From Candidatus Peregrinibacteria bacterium CG_4_10_14_0_2_um_filter_38_24 (lineage in GTDB: Bacteria; Patescibacteriota; Gracilibacteria; UBA1369; LOWO2-01-FULL-3): a stretch of DNA of 41,990 nucleotides. Of this stretch, positions 15,389 to 22,062 are shown one piece after another. The position numbers were made by a program, and so were the translations under genes. The notes beneath the pieces were generated by a model. It saw only the letters and a list, made by a program, of their open reading frames with translations. It was not told the DNA's origin and did no database searches. Every line of letters starts with the position of its first letter. Within the stretch, counting starts at the first letter, position 1. The stretch covers positions 1-41,990 of the forward strand of contig PFOM01000021.1 of the NCBI GenBank assembly GCA_002792535.1, in the 5' to 3' direction.

Positions 15389-17221
15389 ATGAATCGTTTA
15401 GTGAAAATATTGGTAGGTTTTGTGGGGATCGCTATGTTCGGTTCTTTTGTTGCATTTGCGAATTCTTCTATTTCAGCTACAAAATCGATGGTTCTTCCGG
15501 AATCACAGACTGTAAAAATAAATAAAGAAACTGCGAAGATTACTGTTTTACTTGCTGATGAAAGTGGAAATCCTGTGAGTGGTCACGATGTGAGATTGAT
15601 TTCAAGTTCAAATGATGACCTCATTGTCCCCTTCTTTGGAACGAGTGTTTCCGGTAAAAATGGTGAAGTTGTTTTTGAGGCTACGTCCACGAAAAATGGA
15701 CTTGTGACTTATGTCGCTTTTGATTTGACGGCGAACAGTGTGCTCGATGCAAAATCAAAAGTTGTATATTTCGACAACGGAAATTATCTTTTTGGAAATA
15801 ATAATGTCGGAAATTCATCCGGTCCTGTTTCGGCGTTAAAATTTGATAACGTGCCAAGTACCGTGCCTGCAGGAGATAGCACTACATTCACTCTGACCGC
15901 AACAGATAGCCAAGGGCAGACCGTTACCAATTATCAAGGGACTGTTAAATTTTCAATAAATGGTACGAATGCTTTTTATGCTTCGCTTCCAAATGATTAT
16001 ACTTTCATGACAGACGATGTTGGAGCACATGCTTTTTCGCTTGCATCTGCGTTTAAACAGGCAGGTGCGTATAACGTTGAGGCAAGAGATGTGGATTCGC
16101 CTTTGGTCTATGGAGAATATACTTTTATTGTTGTTCCTAAAACCGGAAATCAAGGAACAACTCAGGTGGTTGGATCCACTTCTTCGATCTCTATTACAAA
16201 TCCGGTCGCAGGAACGTACAGTAATCCTATTCAGGTTGTAAGCGGAAATGCGAAACCGGGGGAAAAATTGAAGGTGTTTGATAATGATATTGCTCTTGGT
16301 TCAGCAGATGCCGATACTTTTGGGGCATTTACTTATACCACGAGTAAACTTTCGGATGGAGCCCATGTCATATATGTGGCTTCTGTCGATGATGTCGGAG
16401 CTGTTTTAGAAAAGAGTAAAACGGTGGCTTTCACTATTGGAAGTGGTACGCCTGAAGTTTCCGGGATTACTATTTTGCCCTCAAATGCGGTTCTTCCAAA
16501 TACAAAAATAAATGTACGATTCACCCCAAAAGATTTGCTTTCTAAGGCTACACTTTCTTTTAATGGAAATCTTTACGACATGTCGGATAGCGGGAAGGGT
16601 TATTATGAGGCTTCGTTTAATGCTCCTGCGGACAATGGGGATTATCCTCTAACCTTTGTGGTTTTGGATCAGCTCGGAAGCGAATCTTTGATTGATGGTA
16701 AGAGTAGTCTTAAGGTTTCGGCAACAGGTTCGGGTGATTTTGAGAATTTACCCGATAAAGGTTTGATTGGTGATGTTGATGGTCTTACGGCAAAAGCATA
16801 TGATCGCAAAGTAACTTTGAATTGGGAGAAGCCTACCGTGAATGCTGATTCTGTGAAAAATTATCGAGTGTATTATGGAATTTCTCCAACTAAATTGACT
16901 GAAGCTATTGATACTTATACGAATTCAACAACTTGGTATATTGCGAATTTAAAAAATGATACTCAGTATTATTTTGCTATCATTGCTGTTGATGCGAAAG
17001 GGGCTACGAGCAGTCATTTTAGTAATATAGTTTCTTCAACGCCAAATCCATCAGTTTTAAGTGTTCCTTCTCCTGATGTACAGCAAGGTCTTGCAGGAAG
17101 TGAGGCTGTAAATGAATTGCCAAAAGATCCTTCTCAGGCTGGTCCGGAGATGCTTTGGATGGTTGTGCTGTCAGCTTTTGGAGGTGCGTTCTATTTGAAA
17201 TCTTCAAAGTTGTTTAAGTAG
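15389..17221 (+). CDS. Secreted, membrane-anchored surface protein with Ig-like and FN3 domains
   Basis: 610 residues. The N terminus is a signal peptide (positively charged NRLVK, hydrophobic core, likely cleavage after VAFA at about 24). Residues 30-130 and 150-255 look like invasin-type Big_1 Ig domains (ITVLLADESGNPVSGHDV; FTLTATDSQGQTVTNYQG), 265-350 and 355-440 like further bacterial Ig domains, and 460-550 like fibronectin type III (KVTLNWEKPTV... YYFAIIAVDAKG). A final membrane segment (MLWMVVLSAFGGAFYL) with a short basic tail anchors it. There is no LPXTG motif. It probably stands on the cell surface for attachment or envelope structure; binding partner unknown. It has its own promoter. 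Confidence 0.78.
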   Translation: MNRLVKILVGFVGIAMFGSFVAFANSSISATKSMVLPESQTVKINKETAKITVLLADESGNPVSGHDVRLISSSNDDLIVPFFGTSVSGKNGEVVFEATSTKNGLVTYVAFDLTANSVLDAKSKVVYFDNGNYLFGNNNVGNSSGPVSALKFDNVPSTVPAGDSTTFTLTATDSQGQTVTNYQGTVKFSINGTNAFYASLPNDYTFMTDDVGAHAFSLASAFKQAGAYNVEARDVDSPLVYGEYTFIVVPKTGNQGTTQVVGSTSSISITNPVAGTYSNPIQVVSGNAKPGEKLKVFDNDIALGSADADTFGAFTYTTSKLSDGAHVIYVASVDDVGAVLEKSKTVAFTIGSGTPEVSGITILPSNAVLPNTKINVRFTPKDLLSKATLSFNGNLYDMSDSGKGYYEASFNAPADNGDYPLTFVVLDQLGSESLIDGKSSLKVSATGSGDFENLPDKGLIGDVDGLTAKAYDRKVTLNWEKPTVNADSVKNYRVYYGISPTKLTEAIDTYTNSTTWYIANLKNDTQYYFAIIAVDAKGATSSHFSNIVSSTPNPSVLSVPSPDVQQGLAGSEAVNELPKDPSQAGPEMLWMVVLSAFGGAFYLKSSKLFK

Positions 17222-17229
17222 ATTTATGA

Positions 17230-17434
17230 GGAAAGAGTAAGATATGCTTTATCTGGCTCGCTTTCTTTTGTTCTATTTTCAATGCTTTTCCTAACAGAAC
17301 AGAATCGCCAGATAAAGCATATCTTACTCTTTCCCTACTCAATCACTACTTAAAAACCACGTTTTCTGATACAACAGAATCGCTAGATATAAGATGATTT
17401 ACTCTTTTTATGACTCAATGCTTACTTAAATAAC
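17230..17434. repeat. Perfect 28-bp inverted repeat plus a degenerate direct copy
   Basis: Arms 17230-17257 and 17307-17334 are exact inverted copies of 28 bases around a 49-base spacer. The right arm with its flank (17299-17356, starting ACAGAATCGCCAGATA) is repeated imperfectly in direct orientation at 17374-17434 (ACAGAATCGCTAGATA), including a shared ACTCAAT and ACTTAAA. No poly-T tract follows the stem, so a standard terminator is unlikely. It fills the gap between the surface-protein gene and the YggT-like gene and may be a mobile-like intergenic repeat. Confidence 0.85.
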
Positions 17435-17439
17435 TTTGA

Positions 17440-17760
17440 TTGTTTGGAGGGGCGTTCTCTGATAGTATTATTTTCGTGGTTATATATTATTTTTCACAAG
17501 CTGTTATTGTTTTTGGGAATTTGATGACTTATGCTATCATCGGACGAATTCTTTTTTCGTGGTTTTCGATGGGAAGTGGCGGGAGATCTACGAATAGATT
17601 TGCGCTGATTTTGAATGATGTCACTGATCCGGTCATGAATCTTGCTAAAAAGATTCCGCATACTGTGGGAATGCTTGATCTTTCTCCTATGATTGCGATT
17701 ATAGGGATTGATTTAATAGTGAGGCTTGCTATATTTTTGTTAGGTAAAATTCCTTACTAA
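17440..17760 (+). CDS. YggT-family membrane protein
   Basis: About 106 residues in one long hydrophobic layout with YggT hallmarks: a first span ending in TYAIIGRILFSWF, the soluble-side NRFALILNDVTDPVMNLAKKIPH (family: TEPILRPIRRxIP), then LDLSPMIAIIGIDLI. Function unknown; YggT proteins are linked to cell division, osmotic stress or envelope maintenance. The start is uncertain: the frame opens at TTG 17440 directly after an in-frame TGA, while a GGAGG lies inside the ORF at 17446 and GTG 17476 is too far from it for a usual spacing. It is 8 bases upstream of cysS and probably cotranscribed. Confidence 0.82.
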   Translation: MFGGAFSDSIIFVVIYYFSQAVIVFGNLMTYAIIGRILFSWFSMGSGGRSTNRFALILNDVTDPVMNLAKKIPHTVGMLDLSPMIAIIGIDLIVRLAIFLLGKIPY

Positions 17761-17768
17761 GGTAGTTT

Positions 17769-19175
17769 ATGAAAATTCACGATACGAAGACTGGAGAATT
17801 GGTCGAATTTGAGCCCATAAATGACGGAAAGGTCGGAATGTATGTGTGTGGACCGACTGTTTATGATTTTGGGCATTTGGGGCACGGCAGAAGCGCTGTG
17901 TGCTTCGATGTGATTCGGAGGTATTTTATTTATAAGGGGTATGATGTGAAATTTGTGTCGAATTATACTGATATTGATGACAAAATGATAAATCGTGCGA
18001 AGGAAAAAGGTATTAGTGTCGAGCAGTTGGCGAATGAGATTATTCCGGAATATGTTCGTGATTATACAGCGCTTGGAGTTATGCCTTCGGATATTTCGCC
18101 AAAAGCGACGGACAAAGACAATATTGCGGAAATGATTGATATTATTGAGAGGCTTGAGAAGAAAGGACATATCTACGTTTTGGATGACGGTGTTTATTTT
18201 GATGTAAAAACTTATAAGGAATATTGCGAATTTAGTGGACAGAAGCTTGAGGATTTGAAAGTCGGGGCGAGAGTTGACGTGAAAGAAGGCAAAAGAAATC
18301 CTTATGATTTTGTGCTTTGGAAGTTCAAAAAAGAAGGAGAACCGGCTTGGCCAAGCCGGTGGGGAGAAGGTCGTCCCGGTTGGCATATCGAATGTAGCGC
18401 TATGAGTTTTCTTCATTTGGGTGAAAAATTTGATATTCATGGAGGTGGGCTTGATCTAGTTTTTCCGCATCATGAATGTGAAGTCGCGCAATCGCTTTGT
18501 GCGTTTGGACCGGATTCGTTTGCAAAATATTGGATGCATAACGGATTTATAAATATCGACAATGAAAAAATGAGCAAAAGTTTGGGGAATTTTTTTACTT
18601 TGAGAAATGTTTTTGAAAGATATGATCCGAAAATCGTGAGATTTATGTTTTTGCAAACGCATTATAGAAATCCGATAAATTTCAGTTTTGATTTGTTGGA
18701 ACAGTCAAAGGCGGGACTCGAAAGGTTGAGAAATTTTGCGAGAAATTTGAAAGTTGGATATGAAAGCTTGTCGAAGGATGTCTATGAAGTTGGGGCTGTA
18801 AAGCTGACTGTTGACGCCAAGCATATGCAAAAAGGATTTGAGGAATTTATGGACAATGATTTTGATTTATCCGGTGCGCTTGGTGTGGTTTTTGATCTGG
18901 TTAAATCTGTGAATGGTTTACGGGATGCCAAAAAACTTACTCAAGAAGACGTAGATGAGGCTGAAAAATTTTTGAAAAATGTTGATGAAGTTTTGGATGT
19001 GATATTTGAAGAAGAGGAAGATTTAGATGGTGATGTAAAGGCTTTGATTGAAAAACGAGAAGAAGCGAGAAAATCAAAAGACTTCGCGATGTCTGATAAA
19101 ATTCGTGATGAGCTCAAGGCAAAAGGAATCGAGCTTGAGGATACGGCAGGTGGGACTATTTGGAAGAGGGTTTAA
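17769..19175 (+). CDS. cysS: Cysteine-tRNA ligase
   Basis: 468 residues, usual family length. Class I signatures are HLGH at 36-39 in YVCGPTVYDFGHLGHGRS and KMSKS in NEKMSKSLGNFFT. Zinc ligands of the active site are present: Cys27, the Cys in GWHIECSAMS, and the His/Glu of FPHHECEVAQS. The C terminus ends in REEARKSKDFAMSDKIRDELKAKGIELEDTAGGTIWKR, the usual tail. It charges tRNA-Cys in the cytoplasm. ATG 17769 is 8 bases after the YggT-like stop. It converges with the csoR gene at 19182. Confidence 0.97.
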   Translation: MKIHDTKTGELVEFEPINDGKVGMYVCGPTVYDFGHLGHGRSAVCFDVIRRYFIYKGYDVKFVSNYTDIDDKMINRAKEKGISVEQLANEIIPEYVRDYTALGVMPSDISPKATDKDNIAEMIDIIERLEKKGHIYVLDDGVYFDVKTYKEYCEFSGQKLEDLKVGARVDVKEGKRNPYDFVLWKFKKEGEPAWPSRWGEGRPGWHIECSAMSFLHLGEKFDIHGGGLDLVFPHHECEVAQSLCAFGPDSFAKYWMHNGFINIDNEKMSKSLGNFFTLRNVFERYDPKIVRFMFLQTHYRNPINFSFDLLEQSKAGLERLRNFARNLKVGYESLSKDVYEVGAVKLTVDAKHMQKGFEEFMDNDFDLSGALGVVFDLVKSVNGLRDAKKLTQEDVDEAEKFLKNVDEVLDVIFEEEEDLDGDVKALIEKREEARKSKDFAMSDKIRDELKAKGIELEDTAGGTIWKRV

Positions 19176-19181
19176 TAATGT

Positions 19182-19451
19182 CTACTTGTTTTTTGAAAGC
19201 TTGTAGATTGCAAGGATTTCTTTTGCCGCCTTTTCGGATTTACCAGATTTTATTTGATCAACAACATGTGTGACCAAATGGTTCTGCAGAATCAAGTCCT
19301 CAACTCCGGAAAGAGCTTGCTTAACGGCTAGGGACTGCGTAATTATATCTATGCAGTATTTTTCCTCTTTTACCATGCGTTGTAGTCCCCTGATTTGGCC
19401 TTCTATAATTTTCAGACGACGTTCGGCTTTGCTTTTTATATCTTTTTTCAT
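19182..19451 (-). CDS. csoR: CsoR-family metal-sensing repressor, paralog 1
   Basis: 89 residues from ATG 19451: KAERRLKIIEGQIRGLQRMV, the conserved DNA-binding helix, then EEKYCIDIITQ and NHLVTHVVDQIKSG. The metal ligands fall at Cys33-His58-His62, matching the spacing of the C-H-C triad of copper CsoR but with His at the third place, as reported for Thermus thermophilus CsoR. The TTG start in the ORF track (19493) would translate the promoter and operator, so I reject it. A CsoR-type box lies directly upstream. It should repress its own promoter until Cu(I), or another thiophilic metal, binds. The sequence is close to paralog 2 at 20265. Confidence 0.9.
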   Translation of the reverse strand: MKKDIKSKAERRLKIIEGQIRGLQRMVKEEKYCIDIITQSLAVKQALSGVEDLILQNHLVTHVVDQIKSGKSEKAAKEILAIYKLSKNK

Positions 19452-19467
19452 AAATTCGCGGTTAGAA

Positions 19468-19482
19468 TACCCCCTAGGGGTG
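19468..19482 (-). promoter_or_regulatory. CsoR box O1 inside the csoR paralog 1 promoter
   Basis: TACCCCCTAGGGGTG is a near-perfect G/C palindrome of the type bound by copper CsoR. On the minus strand it lies between TTGACA and TATTCT, which are 18 bases apart, so repressor binding would block RNA polymerase. The predicted transcript has only about 5 bases before the ATG at 19451. Confidence 0.85.
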
Positions 19483-19501
19483 TTAATTGTCAATAATAAA
19501 C

Positions 19502-20130
19502 TTATTGTGCTGGATGTCGTGGAATTGCCCTGTACCTTGAAGTAATCATTTCATTTCTGTTTCTTCCATCTTGCCAGTCAATATTTCTGAACCATACAAT
19601 CTCATTTATGGATGGTTGATAATCTTTTTCCTTTGGAATGTTATGACTAAGGTATGGGTCTTGTAAAGTAGAAATTCTGCCGTCAGATGTCCCGTAGATT
19701 TTTACGTATGCATCATCGCCTTCAACATATGATTGAATAAAAATGAAGGATGGGGTGTCGTTTGTGAAAATTAAATCCGGTCCTGTGCTAAAAACTGTAG
19801 CATCCAAGCCCTCTCCGAATTTTTTGTAATAAGTGACGTATAGGCTATGAGGTTGACGTTCAGCGATCTGTAATCCTGCAAGGAGTGCAGATCGCTAGAC
19901 CGTAGTCGAGACTTGACATAATCCGCCTCCAAGAGTTTGAATCAAATCTTTCCAGTTATTACCGAGATTCCTAAACTTTCGTATGTTGTTTTTACCTCTA
20001 CTTCACCAATTTTGAGAGAGATTTCCCTGTTTTGTTTTTCAGGTTTTTCTAAATTTTGCTGAGAATTTGCTCCCATTACGGTCAAGATAATGACAACAGC
20101 AACCGTTGCGCCAAAGATGTATTTTTTCAT
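19502..20130 (-). pseudogene. Decayed vanW-family gene (deletion, frame change, amber stop)
   Basis: Two ORF-track pieces belong together. The 5' piece (ATG 20130 to TGA 19942) codes for a membrane/signal segment (KKYIFGATVAVVIILTVMG) and ISLKIGEVEVKTTYESLGIS, which resembles the start of a PG_binding_4 domain of VanW proteins. In another frame the DNA continues with LIQTLGGGLCQVSTTV, an in-frame TAG (19895-19897), RSALLAGLQIAERQPHS, LYVTYYKKFGEGLDATVF and the VanW C terminus to 19502. Intact members read CQVSTTLYxxALLAGL, so the TAG stands where Tyr is expected. The middle of the protein is missing. The 62-residue ORF may still be made. A CsoR box sits upstream. Confidence 0.78.
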
Positions 20131-20142
20131 TTTTGTTTTTTT

Positions 20143-20161
20143 GATACCCCTTAGGGGTATC
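20143..20161 (-). promoter_or_regulatory. CsoR box O2 upstream of the vanW remnant
   Basis: GATACCCCTTAGGGGTATC is palindromic except for the centre. It lies 13 bases before ATG 20130 and just downstream of a -10-like TATACT (minus strand, 20167-20172), so it would overlap the transcription start. The GTG start proposed in the ORF track (20163) would translate this box and is rejected. Confidence 0.8.
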
Positions 20162-20228
20162 ACTTAAGTATAATAACATATTTTTCCGTTATCGTAAGGT
20201 TTGCGAGTTGATTATTTTTTTGGGATGC

Positions 20229-20258
20229 TTGACATTACGTACCCCCTAGGGGTATTTT
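20229..20258 (+). promoter_or_regulatory. csoR paralog 2 promoter with embedded CsoR box O3
   Basis: TTGACA (20229-20234) and TATTTT (20253-20258) are 18 bases apart and enclose TACCCCCTAGGGGTA (20240-20254), a perfect palindrome apart from its central base. The ATG at 20265 is only 6 bases after the -10, so the mRNA is predicted to be leaderless or nearly so. Confidence 0.85.
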
Positions 20259-20264
20259 GGTGTC

Positions 20265-20534
20265 ATGAATTATGCTATTAAAAAGAAAGTAATTCGTAGG
20301 CTTAAAATTATTGAAGGGCAAGTCCGGGGGCTGCGGAATATGGTTGAGAGGGAAGATTATTGTATCGATATTATCAATCAGTCGCTTGCGGCAAAAAGTG
20401 CTTTGTCCGTAGTGGAAGATTTGATGCTTGAAAATCATCTTTCTTGCCATGTTGTCGAACAAATAAAGTCCGGTAATGTTGCAAAGGCCACTAAAGAAAT
20501 TTTGAACGTCTACAAGCTTTCAAAAAATAAATAA
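20265..20534 (+). CDS. csoR: CsoR-family metal-sensing repressor, paralog 2
   Basis: 89 residues, the same length as paralog 1 and clearly related (VIRRLKIIEGQVRGLRNMV; YCIDIINQSLAAKSAL; KSGNVAKATKEILNVYKLSKNK). Ligand positions are Cys33, His58 and His62, with an extra Cys61 in NHLSCHVV next to the expected third ligand. It heads a plus-strand run with the DUF411 gene 17 bases downstream, so it most likely represses its own operon through O3 and releases DNA on binding Cu(I). Metal choice is inferred from the operator type and the DUF411 neighbour; the C-H-H set also occurs in Ni/Co-sensing RcnR proteins. Confidence 0.92.
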   Translation: MNYAIKKKVIRRLKIIEGQVRGLRNMVEREDYCIDIINQSLAAKSALSVVEDLMLENHLSCHVVEQIKSGNVAKATKEILNVYKLSKNK

Positions 20535-20551
20535 TTTATAATTTCACGTAT

Positions 20552-21046
20552 ATGTCTAAGAAAATACTTTTCATTGTTGGTGCAATTGTATTGCTTGTTG
20601 TAGGTGTAGTTGTATTTAGTAATGCAAAGACTAAAGAAAATAGATTACGATTGTCGGCTCTTACGCAGGACGTTAAGGCTGTCGTTGTTGCTGATTCTAC
20701 CTGTGGATGCTGTAAGCTCTATGCTAAATATCTTGAGCAACAGGGGTTTGATGTAGATTTACAGGAAAAATCTCAGGCTGAGGTGGATGCTTATAAAAAA
20801 ACTAATAATATTCCTGATTCTTTGAAAAGTTGTCATACGACTCGCATAGGAAAATATGTTATCGAAGGCCATATTCCTATGGAAGGAATTTCAAAATTGC
20901 TTGAAGAAAAACCTGATGCGCTCGGCATTGGTATGCCTGGAATGCCTTCCAGTTCTCCTGGAATGCCTGGGCCTAAAAATATGCCTTTTATCATGAATCT
21001 TATTACTAATGACGGGCAGAAAGGTGATTTATTCTTAAAAATCTAA
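20552..21046 (+). CDS. DUF411 metal-binding protein, membrane-anchored, Met-rich tail
   Basis: 164 residues. A hydrophobic N-terminal segment (5-24) anchors or exports the protein. The DUF411 core has STCGCCKLYAKYLEQQGF (Cys51, 53, 54), then IPDSLKSCHTTRIGKYVIEGHIP with the conserved Cys and His pair. The last part, IGMPGMPSSSPGMPGPKNMP, places several methionines that could bind Cu(I). DUF411 proteins are found with copper resistance genes in many bacteria. It is the second gene of the csoR paralog 2 run and ends 6 bases before the next gene. The likely role is copper binding or transfer outside the membrane. Confidence 0.88.
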   Translation: MSKKILFIVGAIVLLVVGVVVFSNAKTKENRLRLSALTQDVKAVVVADSTCGCCKLYAKYLEQQGFDVDLQEKSQAEVDAYKKTNNIPDSLKSCHTTRIGKYVIEGHIPMEGISKLLEEKPDALGIGMPGMPSSSPGMPGPKNMPFIMNLITNDGQKGDLFLKI

Positions 21047-21052
21047 ATAATT

Positions 21053-21592
21053 ATGTTGAAAAAATTCTCTGCATTGTTTGCTACGGCCTTTGGAATTAAT
21101 ATTTTGTTTTCGAAAGTCGCACTTGCTCATTGTCCGCTTTGTACAATTGGGGCTGGAGCGGTTGCTGTTGGAGCGATGTGGCTGGGAGTAAGTTCTTTTT
21201 CTGTGGCTATTTTTATTGGAGCCTTTGCTATGGCAATTGGTTTGTGGATTGGGAAGTTGATAAAAAAACAGTATGTTCCGCATCAAACTTTGATAATCGG
21301 GCTGATATCTTTTGTTACAACTGTTTTTCCGCTTGAGCCTTTATTCTACGATAATACTGCGGTTTTTATCTCTCTGACAGGAGATTATGGAACTTGGTTG
21401 AATACGACTTATGTGATTGATAAATTTTTGATTGGAAGCGTTATCGGGGCGCTTATTCTCATTTTTAGTCCTAGAATCAGTAGATCTATTTCCAAGGCAA
21501 GAAAAAATAAAATGATTCATTATCAAGGAATGATTGTTACTTTTTCGACTCTCTTATTGGTAGCTTTATTTTATGAAATATTTTTGAGATGA
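21053..21592 (+). CDS. Unknown membrane protein with HCPLC motif, copper operon
   Basis: 179 residues, not a family I recognise. The N terminus looks like a signal peptide whose cleavage after ALA (residue 25) would leave His26 as the first residue, followed by CPLC and a glycine/alanine-rich span (TIGAGAVAVGAMWLG). Three to four more membrane spans follow, separated by a basic loop (GKLIKKQYVPH) and another (SPRISRSISKARKNK). Placement directly after DUF411 and overlap with the next gene by ATGA indicate joint translation and a copper-related role. The HCPLC cluster at the outer face could bind Cu(I). Alternatives are a thiol-redox or permease role. Confidence 0.7.
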   Translation: MLKKFSALFATAFGINILFSKVALAHCPLCTIGAGAVAVGAMWLGVSSFSVAIFIGAFAMAIGLWIGKLIKKQYVPHQTLIIGLISFVTTVFPLEPLFYDNTAVFISLTGDYGTWLNTTYVIDKFLIGSVIGALILIFSPRISRSISKARKNKMIHYQGMIVTFSTLLLVALFYEIFLR

Positions 21593-22038
21593 ATGATTCT
21601 GTTTTTTTAATTTTTGGGTCAATTACTATATTATTTCTTTTGTTCATTATTTTTAGAGCATTTTTGAAGATAAGAGTTTGCGCTTTGTGTGCGAGTGTTG
21701 GTTTGACCTGGGTTGCATTATTGACTTTATATCGTCTAAATCTTTTCAACAATCCCCTACTTATAGCTTTATTGATTGGAAATAGCGTTGTCGGTTTGTA
21801 TTATTTGGTTGAGAAAAAAATCTCTGAGAAATTTCATGTTTTCAGATTGCCCTTTTTCTTGACTCTACTTTTGGTTGGATATTCTTTGATTGGAATTTTT
21901 GATTTTGCTGAGATTGCTTCGAGTATTGTTCTTGTTTTGGGGTTATGGGGCGTGTTTGGACTTATGTATTTCTATAGGAATAATTCGCGTTTCAAGTCAT
22001 CTGTTTCGCATATAATAGATTGTTGTAAAAATTGGTAA
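21589..22038 (+). CDS. Unknown membrane protein with CALC motif, copper operon
   Basis: 149 residues with about five hydrophobic segments. After the first span comes KIRVCALCASVGLTW, with Cys31 and Cys34 set at a membrane edge like the HCPLC of the upstream protein. The tail reads HIIDCCKNW, a further Cys pair. It starts inside the stop of the preceding gene (ATGA), so the two proteins are likely made in fixed ratio and may form a complex. No family was recognised. The DNA has no Shine-Dalgarno sequence of its own. Confidence 0.68.
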   Translation: MNDSVFLIFGSITILFLLFIIFRAFLKIRVCALCASVGLTWVALLTLYRLNLFNNPLLIALLIGNSVVGLYYLVEKKISEKFHVFRLPFFLTLLLVGYSLIGIFDFAEIASSIVLVLGLWGVFGLMYFYRNNSRFKSSVSHIIDCCKNW

Positions 22039-22062
22039 TTTAAAATTTAACCATATTTATTT

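Noticed and set aside
17100-17221. Sortase-type LPXTG anchor on the surface protein
   Set aside because: A terminal span and basic tail are present, but no LPXTG-like motif precedes them.
17230-17434. CRISPR-like array from repeated units
   Set aside because: Only two inverted copies and one decayed direct copy, with no regular spacers and no cas genes.
19452-19493. Upstream TTG start of csoR paralog 1 in the ORF track
   Set aside because: It would translate the promoter and the CsoR box (TPRGYS); ATG 19451 gives the same 89-residue length as paralog 2.
19895-19897. Amber recoding (TAG read as an amino acid), suggested by the vanW and 31662 TAG codons
   Set aside because: TAG ends normal genes here (ribBA, the surface protein, the sigma-like gene), and both suspect genes also show frame changes, so decay is the simpler reading.
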